A stretch of 64,000 bases of DNA. Origin: Lutimaribacter saemankumensis (GTDB taxonomy: Bacteria > Pseudomonadota > Alphaproteobacteria > Rhodobacterales > Rhodobacteraceae). Below are positions 16,793-25,296 of the stretch, one piece after another; position 1 is the first letter of the stretch, and the number at the start of each line of letters is the position of its first letter. Below the pieces are notes generated by a model that was not told the origin of the DNA, searched no databases, and saw only the letters and a list, made by a program, of their open reading frames with translations. The position numbers and the translations under genes were made by a program. The stretch covers positions 124,001-188,000 of the forward strand of contig NZ_FNEB01000007.1 in the NCBI RefSeq assembly GCF_900100005.1, in the 5' to 3' direction.

Positions 16793-18655
16793 ATGGCGGG
16801 ACGGAACGATATCAGGGGCGCTGTGCGTGCGGGTCTGCGGCTGATGCAGACAAGCGATCTGCACGGCCATCTTATGGCCTATGATTATGCGGCCGACCGT
16901 CCCCAGCCAGGCGTCGGGCTGGTTCGCACCGCTGCCCTGATAGAATCGGCCCGCAGCGAGGTGCGCAATAGCCTTTTGCTGGATGGCGGCGATTTCCTGT
17001 TCGGCAATATCGTGTCCGACGACTGGGTGGCGATGCCTGCCCACAGGCAGCCACACCCCGTCATCGCGGCGATGAACGCGCTGGGCTATGACGCCGTGGC
17101 CCTAGGCAATCACGAGTTCAATTTTGGGCTGGAGGTGCTGCACGAAGCGGTGGCGCAGGCGCGGTTTCCGCTGCTTTGCACGAATCTTGCACCGCTGCAC
17201 CGGGACGTGCCGTTCGCGGCCTGCCCGTCATTGATCCTGCGGCAGAGCGTGCTGGACGAAGCCGGCCGTCCGCACGATCTGGCAATCGGTGTTCTGGCGG
17301 TACTGCCCCCGCAGGTGATGCAATGGGATGCCGCCCATCTGTCGGGGCGCGTTGCGGCGCGCGGCATGGTCGACGCCGCCCGCACCGAGGCTGCGGGCCT
17401 GCGCGCGGCCGGGGCCGATCTGGTGATCGTTCTGAACCATTCCGGGTTGGGGGACGGCAGCGATGCGCCGGATGCCGAGAACACGGGATTGGCCCTTGCC
17501 CGCCTGACCGATGCCGACGTGGTGTTGTGTGCGCACAAGCATCAGCATTTCCCGGGGCCACACTACGACGGGCGGCCCAACGTGGATGCGCAGGCCGGAA
17601 CGCTGGCGGGCAAACCCGCGGCGATGCCGGGATGCTGGGGCAGCCATCTGGCTGTGATCGATCTCGGTCTGGTGCGGGATGCGGATGGCTGGCGGGTTGC
17701 CGGCCACCGGACGGCGTTGCGCCCGGTCGCGCGCCGGGTGAAAGGCGCGCAGGTGCCACGGGTCAGGGACGCGCCGGCGATCCTGCGGCTGGCCGAACCG
17801 GCCCATCGCGCGACGCTCGACCGGATGCGGCGCGAAATCGGGTATGTCGATGCCGATCTGACCACGCATTTTTCGCAGGTCGCGCCGTGCCGCGTCAGTG
17901 CGCTTGTCGCTGCCGCGCAGGCGTGGCGGGCCAAGGCGATGTTGGCGGGGCGTGCGCATCCGCCGATCCTGAGCGCTGCCGCGCCGTTCCGGTGCGGAGG
18001 GACGGGCGGGCCGGAAAACTACACCAGCCTGCGCGCCGGCCCGGTGCGCGCAAAGGACATTAGCGCGATCTACCCCTTTCCCAATACGCTGCAGGTCGTC
18101 GCGCTTGACGGTGCGCAGATACTGGACTGGCTTGAACAGTCGGCCGTACAGTTTCACCGCCTGCAGACTGACTGCCCCGGACAGGCCCTGCTGCGCGAGG
18201 ACTATCCAAGCTACAATTTCGATATCCTGCACGGGCTGCGCTATGTGATCGATCCGGGCCGTGACCCGCGGTTCAACCCGGCGGGCCGCCTGTTGGACGC
18301 CGGTGCATCGCGGCTGCGCGCGGTTACGTGGAACGGGGCGCCGCTTGATCTCGGCGCGGAATTCTGGGTGCTGACAAACAGCTACCGGGCCGAAGGCGGG
18401 GGACATTTCGCCGCGCTTTCGGGGGCCGGGCGTGTCCAGGCGGCAAACGAGTCTATTTCCGAGATTCTGCAGCGGTACCTGCAGGCAGGCCATGGCCTGC
18501 CGGCGGATCGCAGTCCGGTGTGGCGCTTTGCCGATTTGCCCGATGTGCAGGCCGTTTTGCGCACCGGTCCGGGCGTGGCCCCGCCCGATAGCGCCGCGTT
18601 GGAACCCGATGGGATCGACACGGACGGGTTCGCGCGTTTCCGGGTGCGGTTCTGA
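16793..18655 (+). CDS. Bifunctional 2',3'-cyclic nucleotidase / 3'- or 5'-nucleotidase-like metallophosphoesterase
   Basis: A 620-residue CpdB/UshA-type enzyme. The N-terminal metallophosphatase (about 1-300) has LMQTSDLHGHL, LLDGGDFLFGN, ALGNHEFNFG, IVLNHSGLGDG and VLCAHKHQHFPG, together supplying the two-metal ligand set. The C-terminal 5'-nucleotidase domain (about 350-590) includes ISAIYPFPNTLQVVALDGAQ and TNSYRAEGGGHF. Relatives hydrolyse 2',3'-cyclic nucleotides in the periplasm. No clear signal peptide is seen from ATG 16793 (GGGGGAG upstream) or from an in-frame GTG at 16733, so its location is uncertain. Confidence 0.85.
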   Translation: MAGRNDIRGAVRAGLRLMQTSDLHGHLMAYDYAADRPQPGVGLVRTAALIESARSEVRNSLLLDGGDFLFGNIVSDDWVAMPAHRQPHPVIAAMNALGYDAVALGNHEFNFGLEVLHEAVAQARFPLLCTNLAPLHRDVPFAACPSLILRQSVLDEAGRPHDLAIGVLAVLPPQVMQWDAAHLSGRVAARGMVDAARTEAAGLRAAGADLVIVLNHSGLGDGSDAPDAENTGLALARLTDADVVLCAHKHQHFPGPHYDGRPNVDAQAGTLAGKPAAMPGCWGSHLAVIDLGLVRDADGWRVAGHRTALRPVARRVKGAQVPRVRDAPAILRLAEPAHRATLDRMRREIGYVDADLTTHFSQVAPCRVSALVAAAQAWRAKAMLAGRAHPPILSAAAPFRCGGTGGPENYTSLRAGPVRAKDISAIYPFPNTLQVVALDGAQILDWLEQSAVQFHRLQTDCPGQALLREDYPSYNFDILHGLRYVIDPGRDPRFNPAGRLLDAGASRLRAVTWNGAPLDLGAEFWVLTNSYRAEGGGHFAALSGAGRVQAANESISEILQRYLQAGHGLPADRSPVWRFADLPDVQAVLRTGPGVAPPDSAALEPDGIDTDGFARFRVRF

Positions 18656-18667
18656 CGGTGCGCCGGG

Positions 18668-18696
18668 TTGCGAATCTGGGCGGGCCTGCCTATATG
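18668..18696 (+). promoter_or_regulatory. Promoter of SRP RNA
   Basis: TTGCGA (18668-18673) and TATATG (18691-18696) lie 17 bp apart, and the RNA start at about 18703 is 7 bp after the -10 box, as for a sigma-70 promoter. Confidence 0.6.
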
Positions 18697-18702
18697 CGGC
18701 AG

Positions 18703-18798
18703 TGAGAGGTTGGCGCGGGCAAGCGCCTCGCCAACCCGGTCAGGTCCGGAAGGAAGCAGCCGTAACGAGCCCCGCTTGGGTCGTTGTCCAGCCTCTCA
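18703..18798 (+). ncRNA. ffs: Signal recognition particle 4.5S RNA
   Basis: A hairpin RNA of about 96 nt that binds Ffh in the signal recognition particle. The conserved apical part is visible at about 18739-18761 (GGTCAGGTCCGGAAGGAAGC, then AGCC), including the GGAA tetraloop and the Ffh-binding internal loops. The ends TGAGAGG and CCTCTCA pair to close the stem. It is on the plus strand; a promoter lies just upstream and candidate hairpins follow. Confidence 0.95.
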
Positions 18799-18828
18799 CC
18801 TTGGTTTTTCCCAAGAATTTACCTCGTG

Positions 18829-18849
18829 AGGCGGGCCTAGTGCCCGCCT
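18829..18849. terminator. Hairpin between SRP RNA and alcohol dehydrogenase gene
   Basis: AGGCGGGC and GCCCGCCT form an 8-bp stem with a 5-base loop, overlapping the stop codon of the leftward alcohol dehydrogenase gene. It may end transcription on both strands; no strong T-run is seen. Confidence 0.45.
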
Positions 18850-19897
18850 AGCGCGTGAAGTCGGTGATGACCGTCACGCCTGCACCCTGGAAATCGTCCA
18901 TCGCGCGCAGCGCGGCTTCGGCCTGCCCGAGCGCGATCCGCCCGGTGACAAGCCGCGAGATATCCAGCCGCCCGCCCGCGATCATCCCGAACAGGGCGTC
19001 GAAGCGCCGTGCCGCCATGCCGCGCGATCCCGCGATGCTGATCTGGCGCGAATAAACCAGTTCCAGCAGCGGCAGGCTGACGGTTTCATGACGCCCGAGC
19101 GGCATCCCGATCTGGACATGGCGACCCAGCTTGCGCAGCGACCGGACCGAGTTTTCGAAGGTGGCCGTCACGCCAAGCGCCTCGACCGAGACATGGGCGC
19201 CGCCATCCGTCATGTCACGCACCGCCGCGCCGACATCGTCGATGCCTGTCACGTTCAGCACCGCAGTGGCGCCAAGATCGCGCGCCATCGTCAATGCGTC
19301 GTCTTTCACATCGACGGCCAGGACGCGCGCGCCGAGCGCTGCGCCGACCATCACCGCCGACAGGCCGACGCCGCCGCAGCCATGCACGACCAGCCATTCG
19401 CCGGGGCGCAGATCGCCCCGGTCGACCACCGCACGGAACGCCGTGGTGACCCGGCAGCCCATGCCGGCGGCCTCGTCATAGCCCAGGCTGTCGGGCAGGT
19501 GCACGAGGTTGAAATCGGCGCGCGGCACGGCCAGCCGTTCGGCAAAGGCGCCCCAGCCGGTGAATCCGATCACCTCCTGGTGGTTGCATGTCGTGGGATC
19601 GCCTGTGCGGCAGTCGGGGCAATGCCCGCAGGCCAGGATGAAGGGTGCGGTCACCCGGTCGCCCACCCTGAAGCCGCGCACGTCGCGGCCGACCTCGGCC
19701 ACGGTGCCGGCAAATTCGTGCCCCATCACATGCGGCAGGACGACATCGGGATCAGCGCCTTTCCACGCGTGGTGATCCGAGCGGCAGACACCACAGGCCA
19801 TGACCTGCACCACCACGCCATCGGGCGGGCATGTCGGATCGTCCACGGATTCAAGCGACAGCGCGCTGTCGTAGCGATCCATTACCAGTGCTTTCAT
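18848..19897 (-). CDS. Zinc-dependent alcohol dehydrogenase family protein
   Basis: A 349-residue medium-chain dehydrogenase/reductase. Catalytic zinc ligands are in MACGVCRSDHHAWKG and MGHEFAGTV; the structural zinc site has CGHCPDCRTGDPTTC. The NAD(P) Rossmann motif is VVHGCGGVGLSAVMVGAALG, followed by acidic VDVKDD, which favours NAD+. The substrate is unknown; similar proteins act on alcohols or polyols. It lies 69 bp from znuA on the same strand (after it), with no clear functional link. Confidence 0.9.
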   Translation of the reverse strand: MKALVMDRYDSALSLESVDDPTCPPDGVVVQVMACGVCRSDHHAWKGADPDVVLPHVMGHEFAGTVAEVGRDVRGFRVGDRVTAPFILACGHCPDCRTGDPTTCNHQEVIGFTGWGAFAERLAVPRADFNLVHLPDSLGYDEAAGMGCRVTTAFRAVVDRGDLRPGEWLVVHGCGGVGLSAVMVGAALGARVLAVDVKDDALTMARDLGATAVLNVTGIDDVGAAVRDMTDGGAHVSVEALGVTATFENSVRSLRKLGRHVQIGMPLGRHETVSLPLLELVYSRQISIAGSRGMAARRFDALFGMIAGGRLDISRLVTGRIALGQAEAALRAMDDFQGAGVTVITDFTR

Positions 19898-19966
19898 GGT
19901 CTGCCCTCCCTGCGGCGATGGCCGGCAGGGAAGCGCAGAGTTCCGGCAATGGCAAGGGGCGGCGCC

Positions 19967-20929
19967 TCAGCCCCGGCCGCCCAGGCACTTGGCAAAGGCT
20001 GCGCCCATCGCGCGCAGGGTTTGCGGATAAAGATCGGGACCGGGTGCGTTTTCCAGCGTTCCCATCGGATCGAGCGATGCCGTGGCCAACCCGTCGACGC
20101 CAAGCGCAGCGATGATGTCCGCATCGAATTGCGGTTCGGTGAAGACGCAGGTGACGTTCAGGTCGCCGATCTTGTCGCGCAGGTCGGATATCCGTCCGGC
20201 ACTGGGGGTCGTGGCGTCCGACAGGCTGATGGAGCCGGCAGCGGACAGGCCAAAGCGGGCTTCGAAATACTGGTAGGCGTCGTGGAACACGACAAAACCA
20301 GGCGAGTCCTGTGGGATCGACGCAGAGATCTCGGATTCGAGCGCGGCAAGGCGGTCTTTGCCTGACTGGGCGTTGGCACGATAGGTGGCGGCATTGTCCG
20401 GGTCGAGTTCGGACAGTTGCGCCGCGATCGCATCAAGCCAGGCAGCCCCGTTGCGTGGATCGAGCCAGGCATGGCTGTCGATCGGGCCATGTGCGCCGCC
20501 ATGATCGTCGTGGTCGTCATGTGCCTCGGCGGAGTGGTCGTCGTGTTCCTCGTCATCATGCGCGTGATCGTGGCGGTCGAACGTCGCGCCGCTGCGCTGT
20601 TCCAGCAGCGTCGTGCCCGGAGCGTCGAGCAGATGCATGACATGCGCATCGCCGGCCAGCGTTTCGACCGATTGCATCAGCCAGGGTGTCAGCGACTCGC
20701 CCACCATCACCACGAGTTCTGCCTGGTCGAGCGCGCGGGCCTCGGACGGGCGGAGCGAATAGCCATGCGGCGACGCGCCTGGACGCACCAGCAGCGCGGG
20801 TTCGCCAAGATCACCCATCACCTGGGCCACGATCGAATGAACCGGGGCGATATCGGTGGTGACGCGGGGCACCTCGGCCATGACGGCGGTGGTGGTCAGC
20901 AAAATGGCGGCAAGGGCAGGACGGAGCAT
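19967..20929 (-). CDS. znuA: Zinc ABC transporter substrate-binding protein
   Basis: Periplasmic high-affinity zinc receptor for ZnuBC, 320 residues. Signal peptide MLRPALAAILLTTTAVMA; then VTTDIAPVHSIVAQVMGD with the first zinc-ligand His. A His/Asp-rich loop at about 117-150 (HDHAHDDEEHDDHSAEAHDD and on) is the known metal-scavenging insert. GPIDSHAWLDPRNGAAWLDA and FVVFHDAYQYFEARF give further ligand His residues. It is divergent from zur-znuCB across two Zur-type boxes, so zinc repression is likely. Confidence 0.95.
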   Translation of the reverse strand: MLRPALAAILLTTTAVMAEVPRVTTDIAPVHSIVAQVMGDLGEPALLVRPGASPHGYSLRPSEARALDQAELVVMVGESLTPWLMQSVETLAGDAHVMHLLDAPGTTLLEQRSGATFDRHDHAHDDEEHDDHSAEAHDDHDDHGGAHGPIDSHAWLDPRNGAAWLDAIAAQLSELDPDNAATYRANAQSGKDRLAALESEISASIPQDSPGFVVFHDAYQYFEARFGLSAAGSISLSDATTPSAGRISDLRDKIGDLNVTCVFTEPQFDADIIAALGVDGLATASLDPMGTLENAPGPDLYPQTLRAMGAAFAKCLGGRG

Positions 20930-20969
20930 CGGATACCTCGGATTCGGAGCGTTCGACGTTCAGATACAT

Positions 20970-20987
20970 GTGATAGTATAACATCAC
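20970..20987. promoter_or_regulatory. Zur-type operator 1
   Basis: GTGATAGTATAACATCAC, an 18-bp imperfect palindrome (14 of 18 symmetric) with the ATAACAT core of alphaproteobacterial Zur boxes. It lies 41 bp from the znuA start. Confidence 0.65.
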
Positions 20988-20990
20988 AAG

Positions 20991-21010
20991 TGAAATGTTA
21001 TAATATTGCA
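20991..21010. promoter_or_regulatory. Zur-type operator 2
   Basis: TGAAATGTTATAATATTGCA, a 20-bp palindrome (16 of 20 symmetric) of the Zur type, 33 bp before the zur ATG. The pair of sites suits separate control of the two divergent units. Confidence 0.65.
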
Positions 21011-21042
21011 TTCCTTTCTGGCCAGGCCTATGGTGGCGCGTC

Positions 21043-21522
21043 ATGACGAATACCGCCTTTCACGCCCACGACCACACCGCCTGCATCGCCGACGCCTTGT
21101 CGGTGGCTGATGCCTATTGCGCCGAAAACAAGCTGCAGTTCACGCCCGTGCGGCGGCGCGTTCTGGAAATCCTGCTGGAAAAACACCGGGCGCTGGGCGC
21201 CTATGACATCCTGTCGGACCTGGATGCTGAAGGTTTCGGATCGCAGCCGCCCGTGGTCTACCGGGCGCTCGATTTCCTGGTGAGCCACGGCTTCGTTCAC
21301 AAGATCGAACAGTTGAACGCCTATACCGCCTGCACCCATCCGGGCGCAGACCATGTGCCGGCCTTCCTGATCTGCCGGTCCTGCGGCGCGGTCGAAGAGG
21401 CCATGGCCCAGCCGGTGCAAGGCGCGCTGCGGCGGGCCGCGCGCGAGGTCGGCTTTGTCATCGAGCGGGCCGTGATCGAGGCGCAGGGCCTGTGCCCCAA
21501 ATGCAGCGAGGCCGGGGCATGA
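21043..21522 (+). CDS. zur: Zinc uptake regulator, Fur family
   Basis: A 159-residue metalloregulator that represses zinc uptake genes when zinc is plentiful. Winged-helix part: LQFTPVRRRVLEILLEKHRA and ALGAYDILSDLDAEGFGSQP (about 30-65), with VVYRALDFLVSHGFVHKIE. The metal and dimer part has DHVPAFLICRSCGAVEE and the end LCPKCSEAG, the four-cysteine structural zinc site. An extra N-terminal HAHDH could bind metal. Its last bases overlap the znuC ATG (ATGA). Next to znuABC, the Zur role is firm. Confidence 0.94.
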   Translation: MTNTAFHAHDHTACIADALSVADAYCAENKLQFTPVRRRVLEILLEKHRALGAYDILSDLDAEGFGSQPPVVYRALDFLVSHGFVHKIEQLNAYTACTHPGADHVPAFLICRSCGAVEEAMAQPVQGALRRAAREVGFVIERAVIEAQGLCPKCSEAGA

Positions 21523-22271
21523 GCCTGATATCGGCGGAAAAGCTGGGCGTCCGGCTGGGTGGGCACGAGGTGCTGTCGGGCGTCGATTTCGCGATAGAGC
21601 GGGGTGAGATCGTGACGATCGTCGGGCCGAACGGGTCGGGCAAATCCACGTTTTTACGTGCGCTGATCGGCGCGCAGCCGCTGAATTCAGGGCGAATCGT
21701 CCGTGCCCATGGCTTGCGCATAGGCTATGTGCCTCAGCGCCTGCATATCGACCCGACCCTGCCGATGACGGTGGCGCGGTTCCTGTCGCTGCCAAGGCGG
21801 CGCGGTGCGGCCGACGTGTCCCGCGCGCTGGAGCGCGTGGCGGTGCCGCATCTGGAAGGCCGGCAAATGGCGGACCTTTCGGGCGGTCAGTTCCAGCGCG
21901 TGCTGCTGGCGCGGGCGCTACTTGAGGCGCCGGACCTGCTGATCCTGGACGAGGCGACACAAGGGCTGGATCAGCCGGGCTCGGCCGCGTTCTATCGCCT
22001 GATCGAAGAGTTGCGCCAGGATCTGGGCTGCGCCGTTCTGATGGTCAGCCACGAATTGCACGTTGTCATGGCCGCAAGCGACAGGGTGATCTGCCTGAAC
22101 GGTCACGTCTGTTGCCAGGGCACCCCCGAGATCGTGGCAAGCGCGCCGGAATACCGCGCGCTGTTCGGCACCGGCACGCAAGGGGCGCTGGCGCTTTACC
22201 GGCATGACCACAACCACAGCCACGAAGGCGATTGCGACCACGCCCATCACCGCCACGAGGAAGAGGCATGA
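21519..22271 (+). CDS. znuC: Zinc ABC transporter ATP-binding protein
   Basis: Cytoplasmic ATPase of ZnuABC, 250 residues. Walker A is GPNGSGKSTFLRALIG (about 37-52), the signature LSGGQFQRVLLARALLE, Walker B LLILDEATQGLD, and the switch His in MVSHELHVV. The C-terminal 22 residues are His-rich (HDHNHSHEGDCDHAHHRHEE), unusual for the ATPase subunit and perhaps metal-binding. It overlaps zur upstream and znuB downstream by 4 bp each, so the three are translationally coupled. Confidence 0.95.
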   Translation: MSLISAEKLGVRLGGHEVLSGVDFAIERGEIVTIVGPNGSGKSTFLRALIGAQPLNSGRIVRAHGLRIGYVPQRLHIDPTLPMTVARFLSLPRRRGAADVSRALERVAVPHLEGRQMADLSGGQFQRVLLARALLEAPDLLILDEATQGLDQPGSAAFYRLIEELRQDLGCAVLMVSHELHVVMAASDRVICLNGHVCCQGTPEIVASAPEYRALFGTGTQGALALYRHDHNHSHEGDCDHAHHRHEEEA

Positions 22272-23068
22272 GCCTGCTTGACGATTTCCTCATCCGCGCC
22301 GCGCTGGCCGGGATCGGCGTTGCGCTGGCCGCGGCGCCGATGGGTTGTTTCGTGGTCTGGCGGCGGATGGCCTATTTCGGGGACGCCACGGCGCATGCGG
22401 CGATCCTGGGGGTGGCGCTGGCGCTGGCGCTGGATATCCCGGTATTCGGTGGCGCGGTCGCCGTGGCGCTTGTGATGGCGCTGACAGTCAGCACGCTGAG
22501 CGGGCGGGGCTATTCGATGGACACGCTTCTGGGTGTTCTGGCGCATTCGGCGCTGGCCTTCGGCCTTGTGGCCGTGTCGTTCCTGACCGATGTGCGGATC
22601 GACCTCATGGCCTATCTTTTCGGTGATATCCTGGCGGTGGGTCATGCCGACCTGGCGGTGATCTGGAGTGGTGCGTTGCTGGTGCTGGTGCTGCTGGCGT
22701 GGCGGTGGCAGGCCTTGCTGACCGCAACGCTGAACCCCGACCTGGCCTATGCCGGGGGGCTCGATCCACGACGCGAACAACTGATCCTGACGCTTGCGCT
22801 TGCGCTGGTCGTCGCGGTGGCGATCAAGGTCGTGGGTGTTCTGCTGATCGCGGCGATGCTGCTGATCCCGGCGGCAGTGGCGCGTCCGTTCGTGCGCACG
22901 CCCGAACAGATGGCCATCGGGGCCTCGGTTTCGGCGGTGATCTCGGTGCTGGGCGGGCTTGCGCTATCGTTGGAGTACGACACCCCGGCGGGCCCGAGCA
23001 TCGTCTGCGTGGCGGCCGCGCTTTTTGTGCTGTCGTCGCTTTTCCGCGGGATCGGGCAGCGGGCATGA
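22268..23068 (+). CDS. znuB: Zinc ABC transporter permease
   Basis: Inner-membrane channel of ZnuABC, 266 residues, ABC-3 family. It starts MSLLDDFLIRAALAGIGVAL and has about eight hydrophobic helices, with FVVWRRMAYFGDATAHAAIL, the family signature near residue 33. A further segment, VGVLLIAAMLLIPAAVARPF, is also typical of the family. It is the last gene of the zur-znuCB unit; a hairpin overlapping its stop is a likely terminator. Confidence 0.95.
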   Translation: MSLLDDFLIRAALAGIGVALAAAPMGCFVVWRRMAYFGDATAHAAILGVALALALDIPVFGGAVAVALVMALTVSTLSGRGYSMDTLLGVLAHSALAFGLVAVSFLTDVRIDLMAYLFGDILAVGHADLAVIWSGALLVLVLLAWRWQALLTATLNPDLAYAGGLDPRREQLILTLALALVVAVAIKVVGVLLIAAMLLIPAAVARPFVRTPEQMAIGASVSAVISVLGGLALSLEYDTPAGPSIVCVAAALFVLSSLFRGIGQRA

Positions 23069-23080
23069 CGCTGCGTTTTT
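23056..23080 (+). terminator. Terminator after znuB
   Basis: GCAGCG (23056-23061) and CGCTGC (23069-23074) pair across a 7-base loop and are followed by GTTTTT. It overlaps the znuB stop codon. Confidence 0.6.
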
Positions 23081-23106
23081 CGCAATGCGAAACGATTTTC
23101 CACTAG

Positions 23107-23135
23107 TTGACGGGCAACATCCCCCGCTTTAGGTT
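23107..23135 (+). promoter_or_regulatory. Candidate promoter of the beta-oxidation operon
   Basis: TTGACG (23107-23112), 17 bp, TAGGTT (23130-23135): a fair sigma-70-type pair about 60 bp before the FadB-type start. Confidence 0.45.
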
Positions 23136-23195
23136 TTTGCCCTGAACGAGGACCGCGCAGGCGGCCCGAGACATATTGGATCACGGGGGGAGCGC

Positions 23196-25286
23196 ATGGC
23201 CGATATCCATCAGGTCAATGATCTTATTTCCATTGAACGTCAGGGCGACATTGCGCTCGTCTGCATCGACAACCCGCCGGTGAACGCCACCGGACAGCAG
23301 GTGCGCGAAGGCCTACAGCAGGCGATCGAGCAACTCAATGCCGAAGGCACCGCCAAGGTCATCGCGATCTATGCCGCCGGGCGCACCTTTGTCGCGGGTG
23401 CCGATATCCGCGAGTTCGGCAAGCCGCCGAAAGCCCCCGCACTGCCGGACGTGTTCAACGTGATCGAGGACAGCGCCATTCCAGTGATATCGGTCATGCA
23501 TGGCACGGCGCTGGGCGGCGGGTTCGAACTGGGTCTGTCGACCCATGCCCGCATCGGCATCGAAGGGCTGCGCGTCGGCCTGCCCGAAATCAACCTCGGG
23601 CTTCTGCCCGGCGCCGGCGGCACGCAACGCGTGCCGCGCCTTGCGGGTATTCCCATGGCGCTGGACATGGCGCTGTCGGGACGCATGGTTTCGGCAAAGG
23701 CGGCATTGGAAAAGGGCCTGATCGACCGTCTGGAAAGCGGCGATCCGCGCGACGTGGCGCTGAAGGCGGCGCAGGATGTGCTGGATGGCACACTGGCCAC
23801 CCGCCGCACCTGCGACCTGGACACCCCCAGGGACGACAAGGCGCTGGAAGACACCGCCGCGATGCTGAAGAAGAAACAGGCGCACCTGTTCTCGCCGCAC
23901 AAGATCGTCGAGGCGGTGCGTGCATCCTACCTGCCGCGCGCCGAGGGGCTGAAGATCGAGCGGCAAGCCTTTGTCGACAGCATGGACACCCCGCAGCGTG
24001 CGGGCATGATCCACGCGTTCTTTGGTGAGCGCGCGGTTTCGGGCATCCCCGAGGCCAAGGGCGATACCCGCCCGCTGGACAAGATCGGCGTGATCGGTGG
24101 CGGCACGATGGGTTCGGGCATCGCGACCTCGTGCCTGCTGGCGGGCATTCCGGTGACGCTGGTCGAAGTGGCGCAGGACGGGTTGGACCGGGGCGTTGCC
24201 ACCATCACCAAGAATATCGACGGCGCGGTGAGCCGCGGTAAGCTGGCCGCGGACAAGCGGGACGCCGTTCTGGGTATGCTGACGCCCTCGCTTGAGATGG
24301 AGGCGCTGTCCGATGTCGATCTGGTGATCGAGGCGGTGTTCGAGCAGATGGACGTCAAGAAGGACATCTTCACCAAGCTCGACAGCATCTGCAAGGACGG
24401 GGCGATCCTGGCGTCGAACACATCCTATCTGGATGTGAACGAAATCGCCGCCTGCACCGGTCGTCCGCAGGACGTTCTGGGCCTGCATTTCTTTTCGCCG
24501 GCCCATGTGATGCGCCTGCTTGAAATCGTGCAGGGCGAAAAGACCGCCGCCGACGTGCTTGCAACCGGTTTCGCGCTGGCCAAGAAGCTGAAGAAGGTCG
24601 GCGTTCTGGCACAGGTCTGCGACGGGTTCATCGGCAACCGCATCCTGGCGCATTATTCCAAGACCGCCAGTTACCTGGTGCTGGACGGGGCAAGCCCGCA
24701 ACAGGTGGATGATGCACTGGAAGGTTTCGGATTTGCCATGGGCCCGCACAAGGTGGGCGACCTGGCGGGGCTGGACATCGGCTGGATGACGCGCAAGCGC
24801 AAGGCCGCGACCCGCGACCCGAATGAACGCTATGCCGGCGACGTGGCCGACCGCATCTGCGAAGAGGGCTGGTTTGGCCGCAAGACCGGCAAGGGGTATT
24901 ACCTTTATGACGGTGGCGCGCCTGTGCCGAACCCCGAGGTTGCCAAGATCATCGACGCGGTGCGCGCCGAAAAGGGCATCACCCCGCGCGACTTCACCGA
25001 TCAGGAAATCGTCGACCGCTACATGACCGCGATGATCGTCGAGGCCGCCCGCGTGGTCGAGGACGGCACCGCCAAGCGGCCCGTGGACGTCGATATGGTG
25101 TTCCTGTTCGGCTATGGTTTCCCGCGTTTCCGGGGCGGGCCGTTGCATTACGCCGATACGATCGGCGCCAAGGAGCTGGTTTCGCGAATCGAAACCTATG
25201 CCAAGGAAGATCCCCATTACTGGCAGGTGCCGCCCATCCTTAGGAAGATGGCCGAGGATGGCACCAAATTCGCCGACCTGAACTGA
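23196..25286 (+). CDS. Bifunctional enoyl-CoA hydratase / 3-hydroxyacyl-CoA dehydrogenase (FadB/FadJ type)
   Basis: Beta-oxidation enzyme of 696 residues that hydrates enoyl-CoA and oxidises the hydroxyacyl-CoA with NAD+. The N-terminal crotonase domain (about 8-190) has FVAGADIREFG, HGTALGGGFELGL and the catalytic-loop PEINLGLLPGAGGTQRVPRL. The NAD-binding HAD domain (about 296-480) has KIGVIGGGTMGSGIATSCLL and LASNTSYLDVNEIA, with LGLHFFSPAHVMRLLEIVQG. The two C-terminal HAD_C repeats include VCDGFIGNRIL and FGYGFPRFRGGPLHYAD. It leads an operon with two acyl-CoA dehydrogenases. Confidence 0.95.
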   Translation: MADIHQVNDLISIERQGDIALVCIDNPPVNATGQQVREGLQQAIEQLNAEGTAKVIAIYAAGRTFVAGADIREFGKPPKAPALPDVFNVIEDSAIPVISVMHGTALGGGFELGLSTHARIGIEGLRVGLPEINLGLLPGAGGTQRVPRLAGIPMALDMALSGRMVSAKAALEKGLIDRLESGDPRDVALKAAQDVLDGTLATRRTCDLDTPRDDKALEDTAAMLKKKQAHLFSPHKIVEAVRASYLPRAEGLKIERQAFVDSMDTPQRAGMIHAFFGERAVSGIPEAKGDTRPLDKIGVIGGGTMGSGIATSCLLAGIPVTLVEVAQDGLDRGVATITKNIDGAVSRGKLAADKRDAVLGMLTPSLEMEALSDVDLVIEAVFEQMDVKKDIFTKLDSICKDGAILASNTSYLDVNEIAACTGRPQDVLGLHFFSPAHVMRLLEIVQGEKTAADVLATGFALAKKLKKVGVLAQVCDGFIGNRILAHYSKTASYLVLDGASPQQVDDALEGFGFAMGPHKVGDLAGLDIGWMTRKRKAATRDPNERYAGDVADRICEEGWFGRKTGKGYYLYDGGAPVPNPEVAKIIDAVRAEKGITPRDFTDQEIVDRYMTAMIVEAARVVEDGTAKRPVDVDMVFLFGYGFPRFRGGPLHYADTIGAKELVSRIETYAKEDPHYWQVPPILRKMAEDGTKFADLN

Positions 25287-25296
25287 GGAGCCGATC

